Source: Lysinibacillus sp. FSL K6-0232 (GTDB lineage: Bacteria; Bacillota; Bacilli; Bacillales_A; Planococcaceae). From it: DNA of 64,000 bases. Below the pieces are notes generated by a model. It worked only from the letters and a program-made list of their open reading frames with translations, was not told where the DNA came from and did not search any database. How positions within the stretch are numbered: position 1 is the first letter of the stretch; every line of letters starts with the position of its first letter. The translations under genes were made by a program, and so were the position numbers. The stretch is from assembly GCF_038008325.1 (NCBI RefSeq), contig NZ_JBBOYW010000001.1:2904001-2968000 (forward strand), written 5' to 3'. This document shows, one piece after another, positions 46,774 through 55,498 of the stretch.

Positions 46774-48516
46774 CTACTGTGCAGTAATTGCTTCTTTTTC
46801 TGTCGTTTTTGATAAATCAGCGCACTCACGAAACGCAAAATGTTGGCAACCTTTACATTGCTGTCTATCCAAATATGTTAAAGCTTTTGTAATCACTTCA
46901 CCTGTATGTTGATAAAAATGCTGCGCTCCAATTTTATCATAAATACCTGTACGCAGCAGAGCTAGCTGTAATTCTTCTTGCACACCTGTTACAAAAATCG
47001 TACCACCCTGTGCTATAAAGTTATCAACAATATTACTTAAATATGCTTCGCCAGTGGAATCCATAAAGGGCACTTTCCCCATGCGTAAAATTAATACTTT
47101 CGATTGTTGCTGAAGGGAGCTTTTAATGGTTTCTTCAAACATTTGTGCTGCTCCAAAGAACAATGGTCCCTCAATCGTGTATATTTTAATTTGTGGACAA
47201 TCGTGCTGCTGGTGGACAACATGTGGGCGTACCTTTGCGCTTTTGTCCGTATGATCTGGCAGCACCTTTGTCACAACAAGCTTTTCACTCATGCGCTTAG
47301 CAAATAGTAGTACAGCTAAAACAAGTCCTACCTCGACGGCTAATGTAAGGCTTGTAAACACTGTTAATAAAAATGTAATCAGTAGAACAAGCGAATCTCC
47401 TGACTTTAATTTTACAATATGGGCAAAGTGATGACGTTCGCTCATATTCCAAGCGACAATCATCAATACAGGCGCCATGCTTGCCAGTGGGATATGAGAG
47501 GCATATGGTGCTAAAACAAGTAATGTGACTAGCACAAAAACACCATGAATAATGCCTGACATTGGTGAAGCTGCACCTGTTTTAATATTTGTCGCTGTAC
47601 GTGCAATTGCACCAGTTGCTGGAATTCCCCCAAACAATGGTGTCACAATATTAGCAATTCCTTGTCCAACTAACTCACGATTACTATTATGCTTACTATT
47701 TGTCATCCCATCCGCTACAACCGCAGATAATAGCGATTCAATACCGCCAAGCATTGCAATGACAAATGCAGGTCCAATTAGCTGCTGTACTCGCTCCCAC
47801 GTAATATGTGGTAGAGCAAAGCTAGGCAATGTATTGGGAATTTGACCATATGCCGTTGCAATCGTCGCTACCTGCCCTGAGAATAAGACTGTTGCTACAA
47901 GTGTTGACACAATAATCCCTGCTAATGCACCGGGAAGCTTTGGGAAAAATTTCGGTGTAATAAGAATGGTTAGTAAACAAATAGTAGCCGTTATAATGCT
48001 ATATATATTGGTAGTGCCAATATGCTTGATAATCTCTTGAATATTATTTAGCAAATACTCATGCCGTGTAATATTACTTAATCCTAAAAAGTTTGCAATT
48101 TGCCCTGCAAAAATAATAACAGCTATACCTGCTGTAAAACCAACCGTTACAGGCCGAGGAATAAATTTAATTAAGGTTCCTAGCTTAAAAATACCCATTA
48201 AGCACAGCAAAATTCCTGCCATTAACCCAGCAAGCAATAAATCTTCATAGCCATAGGTAAGAACAATGCCTAATAAAATCGGTACAAATGCCCCTGTTGG
48301 CCCACCAATTTGATATTTGGAACCACCAAACAGCGAAATAAGAATACCTGCAATACAAGCAGTATAAATACCATATTCAGGCTTCACACCTGATGCGATG
48401 GCAAAAGACATCGCAAGTGGAATAGCGACAATACCGACAATAATTCCTGATAACAAGTCCTTCTTTACATGATGAATGGAATACCCTTCAAAGCGCCCTG
48501 TAAACAGTGACTTCAT
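46774..48516 (-). CDS. SulP-family anion transporter with STAS domain and C-terminal Cys/His cluster
   Basis: 580 residues from the ATG at 48516. SulP features include ILISLFGGSKYQIGGPTGAFV and multiple membrane helices, then a cytoplasmic STAS domain (IEGPLFFGAAQMFEE, LRMGKVPFMDSTGEAYL, where the anti-sigma-antagonist-type Ser/Thr lies). After STAS the chain ends in C554-x2-C557-x-H559-x5-C565, an extra metal- or redox-binding motif not part of the usual SulP. Substrates of the family include sulfate and bicarbonate. It is 56 bases after the ArsR gene and probably under its control. Confidence 0.87.
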   Translation of the reverse strand: MKSLFTGRFEGYSIHHVKKDLLSGIIVGIVAIPLAMSFAIASGVKPEYGIYTACIAGILISLFGGSKYQIGGPTGAFVPILLGIVLTYGYEDLLLAGLMAGILLCLMGIFKLGTLIKFIPRPVTVGFTAGIAVIIFAGQIANFLGLSNITRHEYLLNNIQEIIKHIGTTNIYSIITATICLLTILITPKFFPKLPGALAGIIVSTLVATVLFSGQVATIATAYGQIPNTLPSFALPHITWERVQQLIGPAFVIAMLGGIESLLSAVVADGMTNSKHNSNRELVGQGIANIVTPLFGGIPATGAIARTATNIKTGAASPMSGIIHGVFVLVTLLVLAPYASHIPLASMAPVLMIVAWNMSERHHFAHIVKLKSGDSLVLLITFLLTVFTSLTLAVEVGLVLAVLLFAKRMSEKLVVTKVLPDHTDKSAKVRPHVVHQQHDCPQIKIYTIEGPLFFGAAQMFEETIKSSLQQQSKVLILRMGKVPFMDSTGEAYLSNIVDNFIAQGGTIFVTGVQEELQLALLRTGIYDKIGAQHFYQHTGEVITKALTYLDRQQCKGCQHFAFRECADLSKTTEKEAITAQ

Positions 48517-48572
48517 ATATAACTCTTCCCTTCGACATAATAAGCAAAGCATCGTTTTTTCATATAAACGGT

Positions 48573-48923
48573 TTACATATTTTCCTCATCACTATCATTA
48601 CTTGTCATTTCTTCTAATCTTGTAATGGTATTAATTAAATGGTTATTAAAAATATCCTTTGCTACGCCAAGTAGTTCACCGATCATGGGGTCACTTAAAG
48701 AATAGTAAACTTTTTTACCTTCTTTGACGCCATAAACAATATTTTTTGCACGCAAGACACTTAGTTGCTGAGATACAGCAGAGCCTTCCTTTTCCAAACA
48801 ATCTTGAATTTCATTGACACTTTTTTGACCATCTACAAGCAGCTCTAATATTCTTATTCGTAATGGATGTGCTAGTGCCTTAAAAAAATCTGCCTTAAAC
48901 TGTTGTAAGCCCTCTTCCACCAA
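48573..48923 (-). CDS. ArsR-family repressor
   Basis: 116 residues with the ArsR winged helix: FKALAHPLRIRILELL, GSAVSQQLSVLRAKNIV as recognition region, and KKVYYSLSDPMI as wing. The metal-binding alpha-3 motif ELCxCDL is absent and only one cysteine (C42) is present, so classical arsenic or cadmium sensing is unlikely. It heads the operon with the SulP transporter and sits 17 bases from a perfect operator. Its signal may be redox, sulfur-related or an unrecognised ligand. Confidence 0.88.
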   Translation of the reverse strand: MVEEGLQQFKADFFKALAHPLRIRILELLVDGQKSVNEIQDCLEKEGSAVSQQLSVLRAKNIVYGVKEGKKVYYSLSDPMIGELLGVAKDIFNNHLINTITRLEEMTSNDSDEENM

Positions 48924-48939
48924 AACCCCTCCATATAAC

Positions 48940-48965
48940 TACATATTCAAACATTTGAATATGTA
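48940..48965. promoter_or_regulatory. Perfect 12-2-12 ArsR-type operator
   Basis: TACATATTCAAA (48940-48951), CA, then TTTGAATATGTA (48954-48965) is an exact 26-bp palindrome. Twelve-base arms with a two-base gap are the standard ArsR/SmtB operator shape. It is 17 bases upstream of the ArsR gene, so it is most likely autoregulatory. Confidence 0.85.
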
Positions 48966-49006
48966 TGATTGTACACTCGTTCCCATTTATTTTCAATAAT
49001 AAAAAA

Positions 49007-49046
49007 TAAGCAAAAAATGCGCATTTAAACGCTATTTTTTGCTTAC
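49007..49046 (-). terminator. Terminator of the 49051 MFS gene
   Basis: TAAGCAAAAAAT pairs with ATTTTTTGCTTA, across a loop with GCGC, in an AT-rich stem reading to TTTTTTATT on the minus strand. Confidence 0.7.
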
Positions 49047-49050
49047 TTTA

Positions 49051-50229
49051 TTAATCTGTTATTATTTTTTCCTTTTTTAAAGGGTAATCATAAATAAGAC
49101 ACGGAATAATGGCAAATAACACAATGACTACTAATGTTAAAACAAGTGGAATCATACCAAATTGGTCTACCATAATACCACCAAATAACGGTCCAATCAT
49201 GCGACCTACCGTTGTCGCACTATTTATAATTCCTTGATAGAAGCCTTGCCGTCCCTTTGGTGCAAGCTGATTGGCAATTGTGGGCAATGCTGGTGTATAA
49301 AACATTTCGCCAAATGTTAATACAACCATAGCTGCACCAAACATTTTAAAATCATTGGCAAAGGCAATAATGCCAAAGGATACAGCAATAAGAGTTATAC
49401 CAAATACAAGCTGACGCTTTATATGATGCTCCCAACGCTTTACAAGTGGTGCAATAAGCGGTTGCCCTATAACAATTAACAGCCCATTAATCGTCCATAG
49501 TAAGCTATATTGCTTTAAACCTAACCCTAAATCCTGTGTATAGGATGAAATCGTGGCACTCCATTGCGAATAAGCTAGCCAGCATAAAACAGAGGATGCA
49601 CTAATAATTAATAACGCATAGAACGGTGCTTTATTAATTATTCGTTTACTTTCACTCACAACATTTTTAGGGGCAATACTGCCTGCCTCTAAACGTTTAA
49701 ATGTCATTAGTGCAATAGCAAAGAATAATATATACATCGCTAAATTCACTTTAAAAACATAGTCAAATTGATAATCCGCCACAATTCCTGCCAATGCAGG
49801 CCCTACTGCAACCCCAACATTTTGAGCCAAGTAGATAGCATTAAATGCCTTACGCCCTCCTTCTGGCCATGCAGTACCTGCTAATGCAAACATTGCTGGG
49901 AATACAATGCCTCCGCTAAAGCCAAGTATTGTTAAAAACCATATATAATGTGGCCAACCGTGCCAAATTGTTAAGCCAATTAAAGAGGCAATTGTTAAAA
50001 GTATGCCAAGCATAATAGATTTATAGCCGCCAATTCTATCAAATAAATAGCCACCTAATAGATTGCCCAATACACCAGCAGCCGAATTTAGCATTAAAAT
50101 AAAGCCTGCCATTGCAAGGGATTTCCCTAAATAATCGTGTATATAAATGGCATTTAAAGGCCATAAAAATGAGTTGCCCGTTGTGTTCACAAGCATTCCA
50201 ATTATTAAAAACCAAACACTCTTTGGCAT
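49051..50229 (-). CDS. MFS transporter, YttB/MDR-like
   Basis: 392 residues and about 12 membrane helices. GGYLFDRIGGYKSIMLG is the loop 2-3 MFS motif, and NTTGNSFLWPLNAIYIHDYLG opens the first helix. ATGGAGG precedes the start. It has its own terminator and no neighbours in the operon. It is probably a drug or metabolite exporter; substrate unknown. Confidence 0.85.
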   Translation of the reverse strand: MPKSVWFLIIGMLVNTTGNSFLWPLNAIYIHDYLGKSLAMAGFILMLNSAAGVLGNLLGGYLFDRIGGYKSIMLGILLTIASLIGLTIWHGWPHYIWFLTILGFSGGIVFPAMFALAGTAWPEGGRKAFNAIYLAQNVGVAVGPALAGIVADYQFDYVFKVNLAMYILFFAIALMTFKRLEAGSIAPKNVVSESKRIINKAPFYALLIISASSVLCWLAYSQWSATISSYTQDLGLGLKQYSLLWTINGLLIVIGQPLIAPLVKRWEHHIKRQLVFGITLIAVSFGIIAFANDFKMFGAAMVVLTFGEMFYTPALPTIANQLAPKGRQGFYQGIINSATTVGRMIGPLFGGIMVDQFGMIPLVLTLVVIVLFAIIPCLIYDYPLKKEKIITD

Positions 50230-50410
50230 AAAATGACCTCCATTATTTCGCTTCTCTAAATAGTTAGTTTATGCTGAAATAGTTAAAAGTACAAGAAAAA
50301 TAAATTTGCCTTTTTTACAAGCATTTAATAGAAGTCTTTAGTATTGTAACCTTTCCTCATGACGGAACGACAAGCACATGATAGAATAAAGCACTAGAGG
50401 AGTGAGCTAC

Positions 50411-51367
50411 ATGACAGAAATCAATTTTCCTTTTCCTTCTGAGGGGAAAAGATACTATACATGGAATCGTTACTTGCGCGACCAATTTGGTCACAAAGTA
50501 TTTAAAGTTGCATTAGATGCAGGCTTTGATTGTCCAAATCGTGACGGCACAGTTGCTTTTGGTGGTTGTACATTTTGCAGTGCAGCAGGCTCTGGTGATT
50601 TTGCAGGCAACAAAGTTGATCCAATTGATGTGCAATTTGCTGAAATTCGAGATAAAATGCATCAGAAATGGAAGGACGGCAAATATATGGCGTACTTTCA
50701 AGCCTATACAAATACACATGCCCCGCTACCTGTGTTAAAGGAGAAATTTGAGGCGGCTTTAGCACAAGAGGGTGTTGTTGGATTGTCCATTGCTACTCGT
50801 CCTGACTGTTTACCTGATGATGTTGTTGAATATTTAGCGGAATTAAACGAGCGCACATATTTATGGATTGAGCTTGGTCTTCAAACAGTCCATGAAAAAA
50901 CAGCGAACCTTATTAATCGTGCACATGATTATGCAACCTATGTAGAAGGTGTTGACAAGCTGCGGAAGCATGGGATTCGTGTTTGCTCCCATATTATTAA
51001 TGGTCTGCCTCTTGAAGATTATGACATGATGATGGAAACAGCGCGAGCAGTAGCTAAGCTAGATGTTCAAGGCATTAAAATCCATTTACTGCATTTATTA
51101 AAAGGCACACCAATGGTGAAACAATATGAAAAAGGCATGCTAGAATTTTTAGATCAGGATGTTTATACAAAGCTTGTAGCTGATCAATTAGAAATCCTGC
51201 CGCCTGATATGGTGATTCACCGTATTACAGGAGATGGACCGATTGATTTGATGATTGGACCGATGTGGAGCGTTAATAAGTGGGAAGTATTAAATGGCAT
51301 TGATGCCGAGCTGGAACGCCGTGGTAGTTTTCAAGGAAAATTTTACAAAGCTGAGGTTGTGAAATGA
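50411..51367 (+). CDS. mnmL: MnmL (YtqA), radical SAM tRNA-modification enzyme
   Basis: 318 residues. The TIGR01212/YhcC radical-SAM cysteine cluster CPNRDGTVAFGGCTFC binds the Fe4S4 centre; the rest continues as ATRPDCLPDDVVEYL and LGLQTVHEKTANLINRAHD. B. subtilis YtqA is MnmL, which converts the cmnm5 group of U34 toward nm5 in tRNA. The ATG at 50411 follows AGAGGAG; the GTG at 50402 would lie within that site. It overlaps mnmM by four bases. Confidence 0.9.
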   Translation: MTEINFPFPSEGKRYYTWNRYLRDQFGHKVFKVALDAGFDCPNRDGTVAFGGCTFCSAAGSGDFAGNKVDPIDVQFAEIRDKMHQKWKDGKYMAYFQAYTNTHAPLPVLKEKFEAALAQEGVVGLSIATRPDCLPDDVVEYLAELNERTYLWIELGLQTVHEKTANLINRAHDYATYVEGVDKLRKHGIRVCSHIINGLPLEDYDMMMETARAVAKLDVQGIKIHLLHLLKGTPMVKQYEKGMLEFLDQDVYTKLVADQLEILPPDMVIHRITGDGPIDLMIGPMWSVNKWEVLNGIDAELERRGSFQGKFYKAEVVK

Positions 51368-51954
51368 AATTACAACGTGTTTTACAATATGCACAGCAGC
51401 TATTAATAGATAGTGTACAGGAGGGTGATACAGTTGTAGATGCCACTGCTGGCAATGGACATGATACACTGTTTTTAGCACAGCTTGTCGGAGATCATGG
51501 ACAAGTTTATGCCTTCGATATTCAAAAGGAGGCAGTTGATACAACACTTCATCGCCTTTTAGACCACGGGTTAGAGCACCGTGCGCTTGTACTCAATAAA
51601 GGGCATGAGGAAGTCGCCAATTTTGTTCATAAGCCTATAGCTGCTGCTATTTTTAACCTTGGCTACTTGCCTGGTAGCAATCATCATATTATTACAAAGC
51701 CAACAACAACTATTCAAGCACTGCAAGATTTACTCAAGCTCTTAAAGGTTGGGGGCTTAATTGTACTTGTCATTTATCATGGGCATCCTGGTGGTAAAGA
51801 GGAACGAGATATGGTGATAGACTATGTTCGCCAGCTTCCACAAAAATATATTCATGTTTTAAAATATGAGTTTCTGAATCAGCAAAATGACCCACCATTT
51901 GTCATTGCTTTAGAAAAAATGAAAGATTATCCTATGCCTGAAATCGCTCAATGA
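51364..51954 (+). CDS. mnmM: MnmM (YtqB), tRNA mnm5-methyltransferase
   Basis: 196 residues. This is a class I SAM methyltransferase with VVDATAGNGHDTLFLAQLVGDHG, YAFDIQKEAVD and FNLGYLPG. YtqB in B. subtilis is the methylase that completes mnm5 at the tRNA wobble uridine, acting after MnmL. The ATGA overlap with mnmL implies coupled translation and a stable two-gene operon. Confidence 0.92.
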   Translation: MKLQRVLQYAQQLLIDSVQEGDTVVDATAGNGHDTLFLAQLVGDHGQVYAFDIQKEAVDTTLHRLLDHGLEHRALVLNKGHEEVANFVHKPIAAAIFNLGYLPGSNHHIITKPTTTIQALQDLLKLLKVGGLIVLVIYHGHPGGKEERDMVIDYVRQLPQKYIHVLKYEFLNQQNDPPFVIALEKMKDYPMPEIAQ

Positions 51955-51970
51955 TTTCAGGCTTTTATTT
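51937..51970 (+). terminator. Terminator of mnmL-mnmM, overlapping the mnmM stop
   Basis: GCCTGAAATC (51937-51946) pairs with GATTTCAGGC (51953-51962), then TTTTATTTT; the last coding bases and the stop form the stem and loop. Confidence 0.85.
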
Positions 51971-51983
51971 TAGTAAATGCTAT

Positions 51984-52025
51984 AAAAAAGCTATCTATTA
52001 GCATTGTAAACTAATAGATAGCTTT
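51984..52025 (-). terminator. alsT terminator
   Basis: AAAGCTATCTATTAG pairs perfectly with CTAATAGATAGCTTT, and the minus-strand tail is T-rich. Confidence 0.88.
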
Positions 52026-52034
52026 GTAGATTAA

Positions 52035-53573
52035 CTATTTATTTTTACGTTTTTCACTATATTGAACCCAGAAATCTGCGCCTTTAATGCCTAGTTTACG
52101 AGGATCAAAGACAGGGTCTTTCCCTTCTTTTTTCTGTTTCTCATAATCTTTTAAAGCAATAATCGCTGGCTTCATGACAATTAAAATCCCGATAACATTC
52201 GTCCAAACCATTAAGCCAAGACCTACATCCCCCATAGCCCATGCTAAATCGGATGTACGGATTGTACCATAGAAAGCTGCTACTAAAATAGCAATCTTTG
52301 CAAGCCAAATACCTATTTTTTCAGCAGAGCCTGTCAATAAGTAAGCAACATTTGTTTCTGCAATATAGTAATAAGCCATAATGGTTGTAAAGGCAAAGAA
52401 GAATAATGCCACTGCTACGAATGGACCACCGAATCCTGGTAGTGCATCATCTACAGCGTATTGTGTATAAGCTGCACCCTCTTTAATCGTTTGTGCAAAG
52501 GAAATTTGTGCATCTCCTGAATACTCATCTTTACCAAACTCACCTGTGAAAATAGTTGGGTAAATTTCATATTCTTTTGCATCATGCTCCACGACAATTG
52601 CATCTGCTTTTTCATCATGGACATTGTACATCCCTGTAAATAAAATCATAAATGCTGTAGCTGAACAAACTAATAATGTATCAATATAGACAGAAGCCGC
52701 TTGTACAATCCCCTGTTTTGCAGGGTGCGATACTTCCGCAGCCGCCGCAGGGTGAGCCCCTGTACCTTGACCTGCTTCATTTGAATAAATACCACGTTTT
52801 ACACCCCATGCAATAGCAGAACCAATAATCCCCCCAAAGATTTCTTGTGCACCAAATGCACTTGAGAAAATTAATCCAATAACTGCTGGAATTTCTGAAA
52901 TATTCATTACAATAATAACAATTGCCATAAGTATGTAGGCAGCAGCCATAAATGGTACGATGATTTGTGCAGCGTTTGCAATTGATTTAACTCCACCAAT
53001 AATAATAGCACCTAATAACACAACAATAATAACACCTGTAATCCAAGGCGCTAAACCAAAAGCATTTTCCACTGCTACTGAAATGGCGTTTGACTGTACA
53101 CCAGGCATTAAGATTAACATCGCGATAACTGCTACAACCGCAAATAAAACCCCAAACCATTTTTGACCTGTCCCCTTTTCAAGATAAAAGGCTGGTCCAC
53201 CGCGATATTCAGTTTCTTTTTCTTCCTTATAAATCTGTGCTAAGGTTGATTCTACGTAAGCCGTTGCTGCGCCAATAAACGCAATCGCCCACATCCAAAA
53301 AACAGCGCCGGGTCCACCCATTCCAATGGCTGTTGCCGTACCAGCAATATTACCCGTACCTACACGACCTGATAAAGCAATAGACATCGCCTGAAAGGAT
53401 GAAATCCCTTTGTCTGATTTCTCTCCTCTAAACATTAAAACGAACATATCTTTAATATGTCTAACTTGTAGGAACTTGGTGATAACAGAGAAAAAAAGTC
53501 CGATCAATAAGATACCGTAAATAAACCAAGGTCCCCATAAAATACCATTCAATTTCTCAACAACAACTTCCAT
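52035..53573 (-). CDS. alsT: AlsT/AGCS-family sodium:alanine (amino acid) symporter
   Basis: 512 residues from the ATG at 53573, which follows GGGGGAG; a TTG six codons upstream was rejected. AGCS family motifs are ALSGRVGTGNIAGTATAIGMG, FIGAATAYVESTLAQIYKE, and GIYSNEAGQGTGAHPAAAAE. About ten membrane helices are visible. It transports alanine or a related amino acid, possibly glutamine, with sodium. Monocistronic. Confidence 0.92.
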   Translation of the reverse strand: MEVVVEKLNGILWGPWFIYGILLIGLFFSVITKFLQVRHIKDMFVLMFRGEKSDKGISSFQAMSIALSGRVGTGNIAGTATAIGMGGPGAVFWMWAIAFIGAATAYVESTLAQIYKEEKETEYRGGPAFYLEKGTGQKWFGVLFAVVAVIAMLILMPGVQSNAISVAVENAFGLAPWITGVIIVVLLGAIIIGGVKSIANAAQIIVPFMAAAYILMAIVIIVMNISEIPAVIGLIFSSAFGAQEIFGGIIGSAIAWGVKRGIYSNEAGQGTGAHPAAAAEVSHPAKQGIVQAASVYIDTLLVCSATAFMILFTGMYNVHDEKADAIVVEHDAKEYEIYPTIFTGEFGKDEYSGDAQISFAQTIKEGAAYTQYAVDDALPGFGGPFVAVALFFFAFTTIMAYYYIAETNVAYLLTGSAEKIGIWLAKIAILVAAFYGTIRTSDLAWAMGDVGLGLMVWTNVIGILIVMKPAIIALKDYEKQKKEGKDPVFDPRKLGIKGADFWVQYSEKRKNK

Positions 53574-53713
53574 ACTACTCCCCCAATTCAAATAATATTG
53601 TTTTGAATTATTATAGTATTACACTTTTCTGAAAATTGCAATATTATTCTCGAGTAACAATATTTAAGTAAGTATAGTAATAATAAGTATAGTAATAAAT
53701 GGAGATTTGAAAA

Positions 53714-54520
53714 TTACTCAATAATATAGCCAATTCTTCGAAGTCCGTTGTTAAGAAAATCACGAATATACATAAAAATTTCATCGCGCTCTACTTCATG
53801 AAATAAATTATGATAACAATTTTCCCATTCTTTAAACTGAAACTCTGAAAACTCTTGTTGATGAAGCCAATTGCGCGTTTGTCGCGTTTCCGTAATGACA
53901 TCCCTTTCTCCCGTCATCATTAGAATAGGCATATTTGGGAACTCACCCTTTGGCATAAACACTAAATTCCGCATCATTTGCTGTAGCTCACGATACCATT
54001 TCACCGATACAACAGATACAAATGGTCGATCATCCTTCATTTCCTCTCTTCCTTCAACACTGCGCGTTAATTTTTCAAATGTAATTGGATGTGTTACCTT
54101 TATATTACCTGTTAAGGTACTTAAGCTTGTTAAAGTATTTGTTAGCTTTCCCGGTAGTAATTTTAATTGCAGCCAAGGCGATGTTAAAATAATACCTGCA
54201 CATTCATACTGCTTTTTATGCATTGTATGAAGAATTAATGTTGCTCCAAGTCCATGCCCAATTAAAAAGGTCGGTAAATTATATGAAAAAGCATTCTCAA
54301 TCAAATTTCTTGTATACTTATTGTACAATTTAAACTCTTCATCATGGACACGACCAAATCCTGTATTTACCCCATGATTAGGCAAATCTCCCATGACTAT
54401 GTGGAAGCCTTCCATTCTTAGTTTCTCTATAAGCCATGCATACCATCGGTGATTTTCATAAGCACCATGAAGAATAGCAATCACAGCCTTTGCTTGTCCA
54501 TCAGCTTCCCATTTCCACAT
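53714..54520 (-). CDS. YtpA-like alpha/beta hydrolase with the catalytic serine replaced by glycine
   Basis: 268 residues with the alpha/beta-hydrolase fold of B. subtilis YtpA (a phospholipase-type enzyme of bacilysocin synthesis), and adjacent to ytoA as in B. subtilis. The oxyanion strand ILHGAYENHRWY, the acid D207 (TGERDVI) and the base H237 (NCYHNLF) are present, but the nucleophile elbow reads GHGLG: G90 stands where YtpA has serine (GHSMG). The codon is GGA at 54251-54253. Either catalysis is lost or the protein works as a non-hydrolytic binder. The reading frame is otherwise intact with an AGGAGG site. Confidence 0.8.
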   Translation of the reverse strand: MWKWEADGQAKAVIAILHGAYENHRWYAWLIEKLRMEGFHIVMGDLPNHGVNTGFGRVHDEEFKLYNKYTRNLIENAFSYNLPTFLIGHGLGATLILHTMHKKQYECAGIILTSPWLQLKLLPGKLTNTLTSLSTLTGNIKVTHPITFEKLTRSVEGREEMKDDRPFVSVVSVKWYRELQQMMRNLVFMPKGEFPNMPILMMTGERDVITETRQTRNWLHQQEFSEFQFKEWENCYHNLFHEVERDEIFMYIRDFLNNGLRRIGYIIE

Positions 54521-54654
54521 TCACATAGTCCTCCTAAAAAATAATTACACAATGATTATATCGACATCCATAGCACATTTTAATTTTATATTTTCATAAA
54601 GATGCGTATTTGATACGATAATACTACATCATAGAAAGAAAAGAGGCGATTTTC

Positions 54655-55167
54655 ATGATTTATCCATTTAAAGATAAAATGCCAAAGATTGATCCATCTG
54701 TTTTTATTGCTGATTACGCAACAGTTACTGGTGATGTAACCATTGGTGCTGAAACAACTATTTGGTTTAATACAGTTATTCGAGGCGATGTATCTCCTAC
54801 CATTATTGGCAAACGTGTAAGCATTCAAGACCTATGCTGTCTGCACCAAAGTCCAAAGTATCCATTAATTATTGAGGACGAGGTAACAGTAGGTCATCAA
54901 GTGACTTTACATAGCTGTACAATTCGAAAAAATGCCTTGATTGGCATGGGCTCTATTATATTAGACGGGGCAGAGATTGGAGAGGGTGCATTTATCGGAG
55001 CTGGAAGCCTAGTACCTCCTGGTAAAGTCATTCCCCCAAATAGCTTAGCATTAGGTCGTCCAGCAAAAGTTGTACGCGAATTAAATGCTGAGGATAAAGA
55101 AGATATGGAACGCATCGTACGCGAATATGCCGAAAAAGGCCAGTATTATAAATCGCTTCAAAAATAG
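54655..55167 (+). CDS. ytoA: Gamma-carbonic anhydrase-like protein YtoA
   Basis: 170 residues of left-handed beta-helix hexapeptide repeats (for example VTGDVTIGAETTIWFNTVI). The metal ligands H64, H81 and H86 keep the gamma-carbonic anhydrase spacing. It is a trimeric cytosolic enzyme by family knowledge; whether it hydrates CO2 is unproven for this group. An AAGAGGCG site precedes the ATG; it is divergent from the YtpA-like gene. Confidence 0.93.
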   Translation: MIYPFKDKMPKIDPSVFIADYATVTGDVTIGAETTIWFNTVIRGDVSPTIIGKRVSIQDLCCLHQSPKYPLIIEDEVTVGHQVTLHSCTIRKNALIGMGSIILDGAEIGEGAFIGAGSLVPPGKVIPPNSLALGRPAKVVRELNAEDKEDMERIVREYAEKGQYYKSLQK

Positions 55168-55172
55168 ACTAT

Positions 55173-55195
55173 TAAAAAAATAGCTCAGCTATTAA
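55173..55195 (-). terminator. Possible metK terminator
   Basis: On the minus strand AATAGCT-G-AGCTATT is followed by a run of six T. It lies about 305 bases downstream of the metK stop, beyond the nested inverted repeat, so it may be the final stop for metK transcripts. Confidence 0.5.
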
Positions 55196-55287
55196 AAGCT
55201 GGGATACAGTGAGTTTAATCCTTAAAAAGCGCGAGAAATCAATGGTTACATTGATTTCTTGCGCTTCTTTCAGCTATCCCAGCTTTT
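55194..55287. repeat. Nested inverted repeat, two-tier hairpin
   Basis: Outer arms AAAAGCTGGGATA (55194-55206) and TATCCCAGCTTTT (55275-55287) are perfect 13-mers. Inside is an 18-bp stem, AAGCGCGAGAAATCAATG (55227-55244) and CATTGATTTCTTGCGCTT (55249-55266), with one mismatch and a GTTA loop. It sits between the convergent ytoA and metK. It may be a bidirectional terminator or a small palindromic element. Confidence 0.7.
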
Positions 55288-55498
55288 CTATCACATAGTA
55301 TATCATTATAATATTTAAATCACTTTATCGCTTTAGCTCAATAGTTTAACAAGAAGAGCTTGTGCGAGGAATCCTTGATAGCACGAAAGCTTTTATCTTT
55401 GTTTAAACTTCTACTAAAAAGCGGAAGCACAGGTATTGATCATGATAGAATTCTGCTATATTTGCTGCTGCACGTTCGATTCAAAAGTATTGATCAAA
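55288..55498. other. Intergenic remainder before metK
   Basis: About 210 bases with no credible gene or terminator. It is unusual for following metK with no hairpin near the stop. Confidence 0.45.
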
